DNA of 64,000 bases from Halococcus morrhuae DSM 1307 (lineage in GTDB: Archaea > Halobacteriota > Halobacteria > Halobacteriales > Halococcaceae): assembly GCF_000336695.1 (NCBI RefSeq), contig NZ_AOMC01000152.1:121882-185881 (forward strand). The letters run 5' to 3'. This document shows, one piece after another, positions 31,789 to 39,763 of the stretch (position 1 is its first letter; each line of letters opens with the position of its first letter). The notes below the pieces were generated by a model, which saw only the letters and a list, made by a program, of their open reading frames with translations, had not been told where the DNA came from and searched no databases. The translations under genes were made by a program, and so were the position numbers.

Positions 31789-33272
31789 TCGCCCGCCCCC
31801 AGGCGGTAGGTCGGGCCGTCGTCGGTGTCCTGAATCTCGACGCCGAGCGCCTCCAGTTCGGTCCGGAGCTCGTCGGCGCGCTCGTAGTCGCCCGCCTCAC
31901 GGGCCGACTCGCGCACGTCGAGCAGGAGTTCGACCAGCTCGTCGGCGATGCCGACCTCGCCCGTTGCTCCCTCCGCAAAGCTCAGGCCGAGTACCCCTTC
32001 GCCGAACTCCTCGAACGTCTCGACCGCCCGCTTGAGCGCCCGATAGTCGTGTTCGTCCTCGGCGTCGAGCCGGGAGTTGATCACCGTCGCGAGTTCGAGC
32101 AGCGCCGCGAGCGCGCCCCTGGTGTTGAAATCGTCGTTCATCGCGGTCGTGAAGGCCTCGCGCGTGTCGTCGACGGCATCGCGCAATCGCCCATCCTCGA
32201 CTTTCGTCCGTGCGTCGGGCCCGTCGAGCGCCGCGACCGCCCGTTCGTGAGTGCGTTCGAGGCGTTCGGCGCGTTCGACGGCTTCCTGGATCGCCGATTC
32301 ACTGTAGGTCTGCGTGCTGTTGTAGCTGCCCGACAGCAGGAAGGTGCGGATCGCGTTCAGGCCGTAGTCGGCGAGCGCCTCGTCGACAGTGATGAAGTTG
32401 CCGAGGCTCGAGCTCATCTTCTCGTCGTCCATCGCGAAGAGGTCGGCGTGGAGCCAGTAGTTGCTGAACGTCTCGCCCGTCGCGGCCTCGCTCTGTGCGC
32501 GCTCGTTCTCGTGGTGGGGGAAGACGAGGTCGCGCCCGCCGACGTGGATGTCGATGGTCTTGTCGAGATGGGCCATGCTCATCGCCGAGCACTCGATATG
32601 CCAGCCCGGTCGGCCCTCGCCCCACGGCGATTCCCAGGTTTGCCCGGACGACGGCTCGACGCTCTCGTCGTGGCGATGCTCGGCGACGGCCTCGGGCGAG
32701 ACGCCGCCGGCCTTCCAGAGCGCGAAGTCGGCCGGATGGCGTTTCTCGCTTCGCTCGTCGGGTTCGCCCTGTGATTCGATTTCGTCGAGGCGCTGATTCG
32801 AAAGTTCGCCATACGATTCGAAACTCCCCACGTCGAAATAGACGGAGCCGTTCGACTCGTAGGCGTGCCCGCCCTCGACGAGTCGCTCGACGAGATCGAT
32901 GATCTCGGGGATATGCTCGGAAACGCGCGGGTAGACCTCCGCACGCTTCAGATTGAGCGCGCGCATATCGTCGAGCGTCTTCTCGACGAACCCGCGTGCG
33001 ACCGCGTTCTCGGAGTCGCCGAGGTCGTTCTCTCCTACTCGGGCGACGATCTTCTCGTTCACATCGGTAAAATTCTCGACGTGGCGCACCGCGTAGCCCA
33101 GAAATTCGAGCCAGCGGTGCATCACGTCGACGTGGACCCACGTGCGCGCGTGGCCGAGATGAGCGCGGTCCGAGACCGTCAGGCCACAGTAGTACAAGAG
33201 TACGGAATCGGGGTCCTGTGGCTCGAACGGTTCGCGCTCGCCGGTGAGGGTGTTCTCCACGCGCAGCGTCAT
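31785..33272 (-). CDS. cysS: Cysteinyl-tRNA synthetase
   Basis: The 495-residue class I synthetase charges tRNA-Cys. The HIGH motif is HLGHARTWVHVDVM (about 37-50) next to the zinc-binding YYCGLTVSDRA. Further zinc ligands are in WHIECSAMSMAHL and DLVFPHHENERAQSEA. The KMSKS motif is DDEKMSSSLGNFITVD. The DALR anticodon-binding domain and a short C-terminal acidic domain (RADELRTELEALGVEIQDT) are complete. The stop overlaps the start of the small membrane-protein gene. Confidence 0.97.
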   Translation of the reverse strand: MTLRVENTLTGEREPFEPQDPDSVLLYYCGLTVSDRAHLGHARTWVHVDVMHRWLEFLGYAVRHVENFTDVNEKIVARVGENDLGDSENAVARGFVEKTLDDMRALNLKRAEVYPRVSEHIPEIIDLVERLVEGGHAYESNGSVYFDVGSFESYGELSNQRLDEIESQGEPDERSEKRHPADFALWKAGGVSPEAVAEHRHDESVEPSSGQTWESPWGEGRPGWHIECSAMSMAHLDKTIDIHVGGRDLVFPHHENERAQSEAATGETFSNYWLHADLFAMDDEKMSSSLGNFITVDEALADYGLNAIRTFLLSGSYNSTQTYSESAIQEAVERAERLERTHERAVAALDGPDARTKVEDGRLRDAVDDTREAFTTAMNDDFNTRGALAALLELATVINSRLDAEDEHDYRALKRAVETFEEFGEGVLGLSFAEGATGEVGIADELVELLLDVRESAREAGDYERADELRTELEALGVEIQDTDDGPTYRLGAGE

Positions 33273-33297
33273 CGTCCCATCTACGCGGGCCAGCGCT

Positions 33298-33819
33298 TCA
33301 ATCCGTCGGAGTCGTCACAACTCCCCCGAGCGCCTCTTCGACGACCCGCACCGCGTCGGGACCCGCCCGCCGACCCACAACGACGAGAAGTCCGTCGCCG
33401 GCGACGCCCGCGGCCGTCACGTCGATTCTCTCGACGGCCAGCCGATCCAGGACGTGCGCGAGCGCTCGGGCATCGACTTCCCCGGTGGCGAGCACGCCCG
33501 TCAGCGATCCCAAATCGGGCACGAGCGCACGGCCGCCGACCGCAAGCAGTGCCTCGTTTTCGTCGCTCGTCCCGCTTTCCATTTCGGCCATATCCACCGC
33601 ACCGAGACCGCTCTGCATCGTCACGCGGGCGTCGTGCGAATCGGATTCGTGATCGGGCAACTCCTCGGCGTAGCGCCGCAGCGCAGCGGCCACTGGATCG
33701 AGATCGCCGACGTCGAGGAATCGTGCGGCAGCGGTGTAGTTGAGCACGCCCGCCCGGAGCGCCTCGAACACGAATGGGTTTCGACGCACCGCGCGTCTGG
33801 TGTCGGCGGCGAGAGTCAT
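33298..33819 (-). CDS. Conserved haloarchaeal protein, regulator-like (DUF7523-like)
   Basis: The 173-residue protein opens with a helical DNA-binding-like segment (VRRNPFVFEALRAGVLNYTA, then AARFLDVGDLDPVAAALRRY), a middle with acidic linker, and an ACT-like alpha/beta C-terminus (GDGLLVVVGRRAGPDAVRVV). The first part resembles the DUF-type N-terminal helices of haloarchaeal 'VxxNP' proteins, so a role in regulation is possible. It lies 25 bp upstream of cysS on the same strand and may be in its operon. Confidence 0.65.
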   Translation of the reverse strand: MTLAADTRRAVRRNPFVFEALRAGVLNYTAAARFLDVGDLDPVAAALRRYAEELPDHESDSHDARVTMQSGLGAVDMAEMESGTSDENEALLAVGGRALVPDLGSLTGVLATGEVDARALAHVLDRLAVERIDVTAAGVAGDGLLVVVGRRAGPDAVRVVEEALGGVVTTPTD

Positions 33820-34173
33820 GCATCGGAATGAATGACCGGCAACGAAAAGAACAGCGAACCGAAATCACGAACGATCTGCCTGCGTCGAAACTGCAAATCC
33901 TAACTCAAATGAGAGACCGCAACCGCACCGCCACTGCCCACACCCTCCCCAGCCGATTCGCTCGTTCGTTTCACTCACTCGCTCATCCACCGTCAGAGCG
34001 AAGCTCTGACGAGCCTGCACTCGCTGCGCTCGTGCAGACCTCGCGCGAGTCGTGCCTTCGGCACTCCCGCGCGCCGACCGTAACCGCCCTGTTCGTCGGT
34101 TCTATGGCGGAGTGGATCATCTCGAGAGCGAGGAGGCGAAGCCACTAAACCGGTCGCACCCGTCGGTTTCGGT
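33820..34173. other. Palindrome-rich spacer between divergent genes
   Basis: This 354 bp contains no supported gene. It holds the promoters of the minus-strand DUF7523-like gene and of cbiX. Around 33990-34065 lie three hairpins: GTCAGAGC-GAA-GCTCTGAC (33992-34010), CTGCAC...GTGCAG (34015-34037) and GTGCC-TTC-GGCAC (34052-34064). The GAA/TTC triloops and a CCGCAACCGCACCGCC run near 33909 resemble the interior and tail of the dispersed repeat, but the conserved ends are missing. Confidence 0.5.
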
Positions 34174-35046
34174 ATGCCGGCACTGGTCATCGTCGCCCAC
34201 GGCTCGCACCTGAACCCCGGCTCGCACGACCCGACCTTCACCCACGCCGACACCGTGCGCGCGGCGGGGGCCTTCGACGAGGTGCGCGAGGCGTTCTGGA
34301 AGGAGGAACCCTCCTTCCGTGAGGTGCTGCGGACCGTCGAGAGCGAGGAGGTGTACGTCGTGCCGCTGTTCGTGAGCGAGGGCTATTTTACTGAAGAAGT
34401 CATCCCGCGCGAGCTCCGCCTGGAGGACTGGGACGTCTCGCTGTGGAATTCCGACGGGACGGACGCCGACACGGCCACTCTCACGGCCGCCGACGTCGAT
34501 AAAACGATTCACTACTGCGGTCCGGTCGGCACCCATCCCGCCATGTCCGACGTCATCGTCCAGCGTGCCGAGTCAGTAACCCAAAATCCGGATGTGGGCG
34601 AGGGGTTCGGTCTCGCGGTCGTCGGTCACGGCACGAACCGCAACGAGAACTCGGCGAAGGCGATCGAATATCACGCCGATCGCGTCCGCGAGATGGACCG
34701 GTTCGACGAGGTCGGTGCACTATTCATGGACGAGGAGCCCGAGGTCGACGACGTGACCGACTACTTCGAGAGCGAGGACGTCGTCGTCGTGCCGCTGTTC
34801 GTCGCCGATGGCTACCACACCCAGGAGGACATCCCCGAGGACATGGGGCTGACCGACGACTACCGCGAGGGCTACGAAACCCCCACCGAGGTCGAGGGCC
34901 ACCGCATCTGGTACGCCGGCGCGGTCGGGACCGAACCGCTCATGGCCGACGTGCTGCTCGAACGCGCCGCCGACGCCGGTGCGGACGTCGACGAGGCGCT
35001 CGACATCGTCCGCAAACGGACCGCCACGCCGGCGGCCGGTGATTGA
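34174..35046 (+). CDS. cbiX: Two-domain sirohydrochlorin chelatase-like protein (CbiX)
   Basis: The 290-residue protein holds two tandem CbiX domains. The first begins ALVIVAHGSHLNPGSHDP and ends YVVPLFVSEGYFTEEVIPRE. The second begins GLAVVGHGTNRNENSAKAIE and ends VVVPLFVADGYHTQEDIPED. The histidines in AHGS and GHGT are the catalytic/metal residues. Such enzymes insert Co or Fe into sirohydrochlorin for cobalamin or siroheme. It overlaps the DR2241-like gene by one base (TGATG), so the two are translated together. Confidence 0.9.
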   Translation: MPALVIVAHGSHLNPGSHDPTFTHADTVRAAGAFDEVREAFWKEEPSFREVLRTVESEEVYVVPLFVSEGYFTEEVIPRELRLEDWDVSLWNSDGTDADTATLTAADVDKTIHYCGPVGTHPAMSDVIVQRAESVTQNPDVGEGFGLAVVGHGTNRNENSAKAIEYHADRVREMDRFDEVGALFMDEEPEVDDVTDYFESEDVVVVPLFVADGYHTQEDIPEDMGLTDDYREGYETPTEVEGHRIWYAGAVGTEPLMADVLLERAADAGADVDEALDIVRKRTATPAAGD

Positions 35047-36104
35047 TGAACGACTCCCAACTACGGGCGCTCCGCGAGGCCGCCGCCGACGGCGTCGCCT
35101 GCGATGGGCTATCGGCCTCGCGGGACGACGCAGGCTATACCTTCGTGACGCCGGAGGTGAGCCATGACGGTCTGAACGAGGACGAGTTCGACGCGCTCGC
35201 GACCGAGAACCCCTGGTTCGTCTCGAACTGGCACTTCTGGCGCGCGACGAGCGAGACGAACGAGGCGTTCCTCCGCTGGGTCGAACACGCGAGCGAACTC
35301 GGCGTGCGCGAACGCTACGAGACGCTCGTCGACGGTCTCACGCGCGAGTGGGGCCAACTGCTCGTCACTGCGACGCTCGGCACCGACGGCGAGCGCAGCT
35401 ACGAACTCCGCCATACGGCCGACGCGGCCACTGCCGTCGCGGAGCTCGACAGCTACCACGACCCGCGCGAAGCACGGGAGATCAGCACGCTCGACGACGA
35501 CGGCGACTATCGCCCGCTGAAGACCGCACCCACCCTTCGAGCGGGCTGGCGCTTCGCCGATCTCGACGCTCGCGATCTCGTGCGCACGGTGGAGTTCTTC
35601 TATCCGGCGACGGTCGCGAACTGGTATCGCGAGCGGACCGGCGAGCTGGACGTCAGCCACTTCCGGGAGACCGCCGAGCGCCAGACGGGGATCTACGGCG
35701 TGATCGACGACCTCGATGTCGATAGCGTCGAAAACCTGGCCGAGGCCTGCTGTGTCGACTCGCAGTGCCTCAAACGCCGCGAGTGGGACGAGGACGAAGA
35801 GACGCCTCTCGACGCACCCCGTGGCGACGGCGAGTTCCCCTGTCGGGAGCCGTGTTCGCTCGTCGTCGCCGCCGCCCGACAGTTCGCCGTTCTCGAAGGC
35901 GAAGAGACGCGCACCTACGAGCTCGAACTGACGCCCAGCGAGCGCTCGCAGTTGGGGGACCTGGTCGATGCGGTCGCCGACGGACGCGTCGACGAGATCC
36001 GCGAGGCCGACGTCGGCGATGGCGCGAACCGATATCGGGCGCGCTACCTCCGGGCGAAGCGACTCGCCGACGGCGAGTTCGAGGGTCTGCGCGAGAAGCG
36101 CTGA
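35046..36104 (+). CDS. DR2241-type iron-sulfur protein
   Basis: The 352-residue protein has an N-terminal alpha/beta region (LRALREAAADGVACDGLSAS), a long helical middle, and a C-terminal four-cysteine cluster: ACCVDSQCLKRREWDEDEE then EFPCREPCSLVVAAARQF. The spacing suits a [4Fe-4S] cluster. Proteins labelled DR2241 are commonly found beside CbiX. The partnership suggests that this protein helps deliver or sense iron for, or regulates, sirohydrochlorin metallation; that is inference. The ATG at 35046 overlaps the cbiX stop. Confidence 0.75.
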   Translation: MNDSQLRALREAAADGVACDGLSASRDDAGYTFVTPEVSHDGLNEDEFDALATENPWFVSNWHFWRATSETNEAFLRWVEHASELGVRERYETLVDGLTREWGQLLVTATLGTDGERSYELRHTADAATAVAELDSYHDPREAREISTLDDDGDYRPLKTAPTLRAGWRFADLDARDLVRTVEFFYPATVANWYRERTGELDVSHFRETAERQTGIYGVIDDLDVDSVENLAEACCVDSQCLKRREWDEDEETPLDAPRGDGEFPCREPCSLVVAAARQFAVLEGEETRTYELELTPSERSQLGDLVDAVADGRVDEIREADVGDGANRYRARYLRAKRLADGEFEGLREKR

Positions 36105-36105
36105 G

Positions 36106-36759
36106 TCAGGAGAGCAGGAGATAGCCAGCGACGACGAGCCCGGCGAGAACGGCGACCGCACCGATATACATGGCGACACCCTCGACGAACAGCAGCGCGA
36201 TCCCCAGCAGGATCACCACCGCCGTGGCACCGAGCAGTCCCGAACTGTCGAGACCGCCCGCATTGCTCGATCGTGACATGCCCCCGGTGCTCGATCGTGT
36301 TCTCCCGGTCGATCGCGATCGTGTCGCGCCGCCCGACGACCGTGTCGGGGAGCTCGTCGGGCCGGCATCGACGGTGTCGTCGGTGCGTTCGATGAGCGAT
36401 TCGTCGATCTCGACGCGCTGCTTTCCGGCGGCCGGTTCGATCGCGACCTCGACCTCCTCAGTCTGGCTGCCGTAGGCGGTGGCGACGGTGAGATAGCCCG
36501 TGACGGGGCCGCTCTCGTGGACGCGGATCGGAACCCGCACTGTCGCGCCCGGACGGACGTAGTGGTTACTCGTCGGGATCGAGGCGATCTCCGAGAGCGC
36601 GTCGTCGAGACGGAGGTGGACGTGGGTCGCCTCGCCGTGGTTATCGAGCTCGACGACGAACGAATCCGAACTCGCGAACGTCGCCGGCAGCTCGACGGCG
36701 TGGAGCTCCGCACGGTTGAGATGGACCGAGAGCGTCCCCGAAGCGGTCGACTCAGCCAT
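36106..36759 (-). CDS. Surface beta-domain protein with C-terminal double TM
   Basis: The 217-residue protein has an Ig-like beta domain (about 8-105, LSVHLNRAELHAVELPATFA ... PIRVHESGPVTGYLTVATAY), then a low-complexity linker rich in Ser, Thr and Arg (about 125-170, SSGGATRSRSTGRTRSSTGG) and two C-terminal hydrophobic helices (TAVVILLGIALLFVEGVAMY and IGAVAVLAGLVVAGYLLL). The N-terminus has no signal peptide, so the beta domain may be cytoplasmic. Known as an uncharacterised haloarchaeal family. The next gene's stop is 2 bp upstream, so it follows Trm112 in one transcript. Confidence 0.65.
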   Translation of the reverse strand: MAESTASGTLSVHLNRAELHAVELPATFASSDSFVVELDNHGEATHVHLRLDDALSEIASIPTSNHYVRPGATVRVPIRVHESGPVTGYLTVATAYGSQTEEVEVAIEPAAGKQRVEIDESLIERTDDTVDAGPTSSPTRSSGGATRSRSTGRTRSSTGGMSRSSNAGGLDSSGLLGATAVVILLGIALLFVEGVAMYIGAVAVLAGLVVAGYLLLS

Positions 36760-36761
36760 AT

Positions 36762-36956
36762 TCAGGCCGGCGCGTCCTCGCGCATGTCCGGTGGGAGCAG
36801 GTTCGGAATCCCCTCCTCGATCGGATACTCCTCGCCACACTCAGAACAGACGAGTCGGCCTTCGAGCACCTCGTCGTCGGTTCGCTGGATGACTTCGAGT
36901 TCGAGCTCCTGCTTGTCCATCGGACAGCGCACGATCTCCATCAGCGACTCCTTCAT
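36762..36956 (-). CDS. Trm112-family methyltransferase activator
   Basis: The 64-residue zinc-binding protein (MKESLMEIVRCPMDKQELEL, then LVCSECGEEYPIEEGIPNLL) is a full Trm112. Cys11, Cys37 and Cys40 are the visible ligands. Trm112 stabilises several SAM methyltransferases acting on tRNA, rRNA or translation factors, including Trm9- and Trm11-type enzymes; the Trm9-like protein at 46169-46822 is a potential client. The start is ATG 36956. A longer frame running back to 37712 crosses the repeat and is rejected. It sits 2 bp upstream of the beta-domain gene. Confidence 0.92.
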   Translation of the reverse strand: MKESLMEIVRCPMDKQELELEVIQRTDDEVLEGRLVCSECGEEYPIEEGIPNLLPPDMREDAPA

Positions 36957-37025
36957 CGTCGCTCGCCCCAATTCATGCGCGAGACGACGACCGGCGGTGA
37001 TAAAAGCGTGGCGCTCGCCCAGCGG

Positions 37026-37205
37026 CGGTCGCGGGGTGGCGCGGGGTGGTTGCGGGGTGGCCGCACCGCGGTGCGGCTCGTGGCCGCGGCTGCGGTGCCA
37101 TGCTCTCCTGGTGGATGAAGGGCGAGGCGCGTGGCACGAGCGAAGCGAGTGCCGCGACCGAAGGGAGCGCGCCGAGGGCTTCGGCGGAGGCGGTACTGTG
37201 CGGTG
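37026..37205 (-). repeat. Dispersed intergenic repeat, copy C (3' half form)
   Basis: On the minus strand it starts with CACCGCACAG 4 bp after the purA stop, followed by GAAGCCCTC, a variable dyad section (GGCAC...GTGCC with a TTC centre), and the conserved end TTCATCCACCAGGAGAGCAT at 37119-37100. A tail of GC-rich CCGCA/CCCCGC repeats reaches about 37026. The 5' CAAAAAGC arm is absent. Orientation follows purA. Confidence 0.78.
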
Positions 37206-37209
37206 TCGT

Positions 37210-38574
37210 CTACGCGAGCGGGTCCTCGCGGACGACCGTCTGCTCACGGCCCGGTCCGACGCCGACAGCGTAGATCGGGACGTCGAGTTCCTCGCTGATG
37301 TAATCCAGATACGCGCGTGCGTTTGTCGGCAGCGCGTCGTAGCCCTCGTCGGCGATCGCATCCCAGTCGGCGTCGTCCCAGCCGTCGAAGCGACGGAAGG
37401 ACGCTTCGCAGTCGGCCCATCGTTCGGTCGTTGCCGGTAGCGTGAGTCGCTCCTCATCCTCGACCGTGTAGGCGTGGCCGACCCGCACCTCGTCGAGCCC
37501 GGCGAGCGTGTCGATATGGTTGACGACGAGTCCCGTGAACCCGTTTGCGCGCGTCGAATGGCGGAGCATCGGCATGTCGAGCCAGCCGATGCGTCGCGGT
37601 CGACCCGTGACAGTACCATATTCACCGCCGGCCTCGCGGAGTTCCGTGGCGAGTGCCTCGTCGCCGCGCTCGGTGTCCTCGTCGTAGTCGGGTGTCTGGC
37701 CGACCACGCCACCGAGTTCGGTGGGGAGGGGGCCGGTGCCGACCCGCGAGAGGTAGGCCTTGGCGATCCCGACGATCTCGCCGTCGCCGACGATCCCCGG
37801 TCCGAGTCCCGTGCCGGTGCAGGTCCCGCCGGCCGTGGGGTTCGAGGAGGTCACGTAGGGGTAGTTGCCGTGATCGATGTCGAGGATCGTCCCCTGTGCG
37901 CCCTCGAAGAGCACGTCCTCGCCATCGTCGATGCGATCGGCGAGGAAGGTTCCAGCATCGACGGTCATGTTCTCCTCGGCGAGTCGCTCGCCGAAACTCG
38001 AATACTGGTCGTAGAGCGTGTCGACGTCGAACGCCTCGCCCGTCTCGACGCCGAAAACCTCCTCAGCGAGTGCGCGTTTCTGCGGGACGACGTATTCGAG
38101 GCGTTCGCGCAGCACGTCGGTGTCGAGCAGGTCGCCGATCCGGATGCCGCGCCGGCCAGCCTTGTCCTCGTAGGTCGGGCCGATGCCGCGACCGGTGGTG
38201 GCGACGTCGAAGTCGCTCTCGCTTTTGACGTCCTCCTCGATGCCGTCGAGAACGCGATGATAGGGGAAGATGACGTGCGCGCGGCGGGCGACCCGGACGT
38301 CGGGATCGACGCCACGCTCCTGTAGCGCGTCGAGCTCCTCGAACAGCGTCTCGGGATTGACGACGCAGCCGTTGCCGAGTACGTTCGTCGTCCCGCGGAT
38401 GGCACCGCTCGGTACCAGCGAGAGCTTGTACTCCTCGCCGTCGTGGACGACGGTGTGGCCGGCGTTGTCGCCGCCCTGATACCGACAGACCACGCTGGCC
38501 GATTCGCTCCAGCGGTCGGCCATTCCGCCCTTGCCCTCGTCGCCGAGCTGTGCGCCGACGATGGTGACTGTCAT
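37210..38574 (-). CDS. purA: Adenylosuccinate synthase
   Basis: The 454-residue enzyme joins IMP and aspartate with GTP to make adenylosuccinate for AMP synthesis. Landmarks: MTVTIVGAQLGDEGKGGMAD (phosphate loop near residues 10-17), NAGHTVVHDGEEYKLSLVPS, ATTGRGIGPTYEDKAGRRGI, VLFEGAQGTILDIDHGNYPY, TGTGLGPG, and RPRRIGWLDMPMLRHSTRAN. The expected C-terminal GxGPxREQTV appears as GVGPGREQTVVREDPLA. The start ATG 38574 gives a slightly longer protein than bacterial PurA, as in other haloarchaea. The repeat copy C begins just after the stop. Confidence 0.96.
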   Translation of the reverse strand: MTVTIVGAQLGDEGKGGMADRWSESASVVCRYQGGDNAGHTVVHDGEEYKLSLVPSGAIRGTTNVLGNGCVVNPETLFEELDALQERGVDPDVRVARRAHVIFPYHRVLDGIEEDVKSESDFDVATTGRGIGPTYEDKAGRRGIRIGDLLDTDVLRERLEYVVPQKRALAEEVFGVETGEAFDVDTLYDQYSSFGERLAEENMTVDAGTFLADRIDDGEDVLFEGAQGTILDIDHGNYPYVTSSNPTAGGTCTGTGLGPGIVGDGEIVGIAKAYLSRVGTGPLPTELGGVVGQTPDYDEDTERGDEALATELREAGGEYGTVTGRPRRIGWLDMPMLRHSTRANGFTGLVVNHIDTLAGLDEVRVGHAYTVEDEERLTLPATTERWADCEASFRRFDGWDDADWDAIADEGYDALPTNARAYLDYISEELDVPIYAVGVGPGREQTVVREDPLA

Positions 38575-38803
38575 GTCCTTCGGTTCCGACCTTCCGGGTA
38601 AACCGATTTCGATGTGCCGGCAGCCACGGCGGTGACGTCGAACACCACTCGATGGTATTCATCGTCATTCGGTGTCGAGGGCCAGAAAGTATATGATACA
38701 TGGCCCCCGATACCCGGGATAGCGAATCCGGTGACGACAGAGCGATCGGTCCGTGTCGTGCCACCGTGACGAAATTTTCCGACCGGAACGCTGAGGAGTA
38801 ACG

Positions 38804-38809
38804 TTTAAA
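38804..38809 (+). promoter_or_regulatory. TATA box of the winged-helix gene
   Basis: TTTAAA in ACGTTTAAACC is centred 31 bp before the ATG at 38837, leaving a leader of about 5 nt. Confidence 0.6.
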
Positions 38810-38836
38810 CCCCTCACGCACGAGTTAACAAATGCC

Positions 38837-39142
38837 ATGATAGACCGACTTGAGAAAGAGGTCGATATGCTGGAACGCCATCTGCAGGTGCTGCGGATGG
38901 TCATCGAGAGCGAACCGATCGGCATCGTGAAGATGTCCAACGAGACGGGCTACCCCCATCACAAGGTGCGCTACTCGCTGCGCGTTCTCGAAGAGGAATC
39001 GCTCATCGAGCCGTCGAGCCAGGGTGCGATCACGACCGAACGTACCGAGGAGTTCGTCGACGAGCTCGACGGGAAGGTCGACGCAATCGTCGAGAAACTC
39101 TCGGGGATGAAGATCAGCGATACGGCCGAAGCCACCTCGTAG
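38837..39142 (+). CDS. Small winged-helix transcription regulator
   Basis: The 101-residue protein has an N-terminal amphipathic helix (LEKEVDMLERHLQVLRMVIE), a helix-turn-helix (IGIVKMSNETGYPHHKVRYS), a wing/recognition part (LRVLEEESLIEPSSQGAITT) and a C-terminal helix for dimerisation (TEEFVDELDGKVDAIVEKLS). It has no ligand-binding domain. Targets unknown; purA lies divergently 262 bp away and a GNAT gene converges with a one-base gap. Confidence 0.75.
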   Translation: MIDRLEKEVDMLERHLQVLRMVIESEPIGIVKMSNETGYPHHKVRYSLRVLEEESLIEPSSQGAITTERTEEFVDELDGKVDAIVEKLSGMKISDTAEATS

Positions 39143-39143
39143 C

Positions 39144-39704
39144 TCACTGCTCGCGCCACTCGCGGCGCAACAGTCCGTACTGAAACGAATCGCGGTACTC
39201 GCCATCGATGAATCGATTCTCGCGCGCACGACCTTCCTCGACGAAACCGAGCGATTCGAGCAGCCCGCGCGAGGCCGCGTTGAAATCGAAGGCGTGCGCG
39301 CCGAGGCTGTGGACGTCGAACGTCCGGAAGACGTACTCGACGACGAGCGAGACCGCCTCTTTGCCGTAGCCCTTTTGATGATGGTCAGGGACGAGCCAGT
39401 AGGCTAGGCTAGGTCGATCCCAGTCGACGCGCCTGACAGTGACGACGCCGATCGGTTCGGTGTCGTCCTCCTCGGGGTGGTCCGGCCCTGCATCGTCGAG
39501 ACAGACGACGAAACCGACGTTGTGTTCGTCCTCGATGAACTCCTCGAAGTAGTCGTCCATCTCGCTGTCGTTCATGTGCGTCACGGTGCCGAGCGGGTAG
39601 CGGATCTCGGGGTTTGCGTGTGCACGCTGGAGGAACTCGCTGTCCTCGCGCTCGACGGTCCGCAGCGTGACCCGCTCACCCTGCTCGATGCGCGTTCCTG
39701 GCAT
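39144..39704 (-). CDS. GNAT-family N-acetyltransferase
   Basis: The 186-residue protein has the RimJ/RimL-like GNAT pattern: VTLRTVEREDSEFLQRAHAN at the start, IGVVTVRRVDWDRPSLAYWL (beta4 with catalytic base region), VPDHHQKGYGKEAVSLVVEY (acetyl-CoA pyrophosphate loop, H-Q-K-G-Y-G-K) and DFNAASRGLLESLGFVEEGR (the N-x-x-S-x-x-L-L-x-x-x-G-F element). It probably acetylates an amino group on a protein N-terminus, polyamine or antibiotic. The start ATG 39704 is preferred over an upstream one at 39767 that lacks a conserved extension. The stop is one base from the winged-helix gene's stop. Confidence 0.88.
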   Translation of the reverse strand: MPGTRIEQGERVTLRTVEREDSEFLQRAHANPEIRYPLGTVTHMNDSEMDDYFEEFIEDEHNVGFVVCLDDAGPDHPEEDDTEPIGVVTVRRVDWDRPSLAYWLVPDHHQKGYGKEAVSLVVEYVFRTFDVHSLGAHAFDFNAASRGLLESLGFVEEGRARENRFIDGEYRDSFQYGLLRREWREQ

Positions 39705-39763
39705 GGCCGATGCGCGAACGCCACATGGATGTTTCTTTCGAATCGATTCGACGAGTCGAGAAC

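Noticed and set aside
37100-37205. Proteins beginning MLSWWMKGE on the reverse of the repeats
   Set aside because: The short start is shared by three copies only, with MRSWRMKGE in copy A and a shifted frame in copy B. The interiors vary by length and frame, so conservation is at DNA level, not protein level.
36762-37712. A 316-residue version of Trm112
   Set aside because: The extra N-terminus crosses a repeat copy and part of purA antisense; the natural Trm112 start is ATG 36956.
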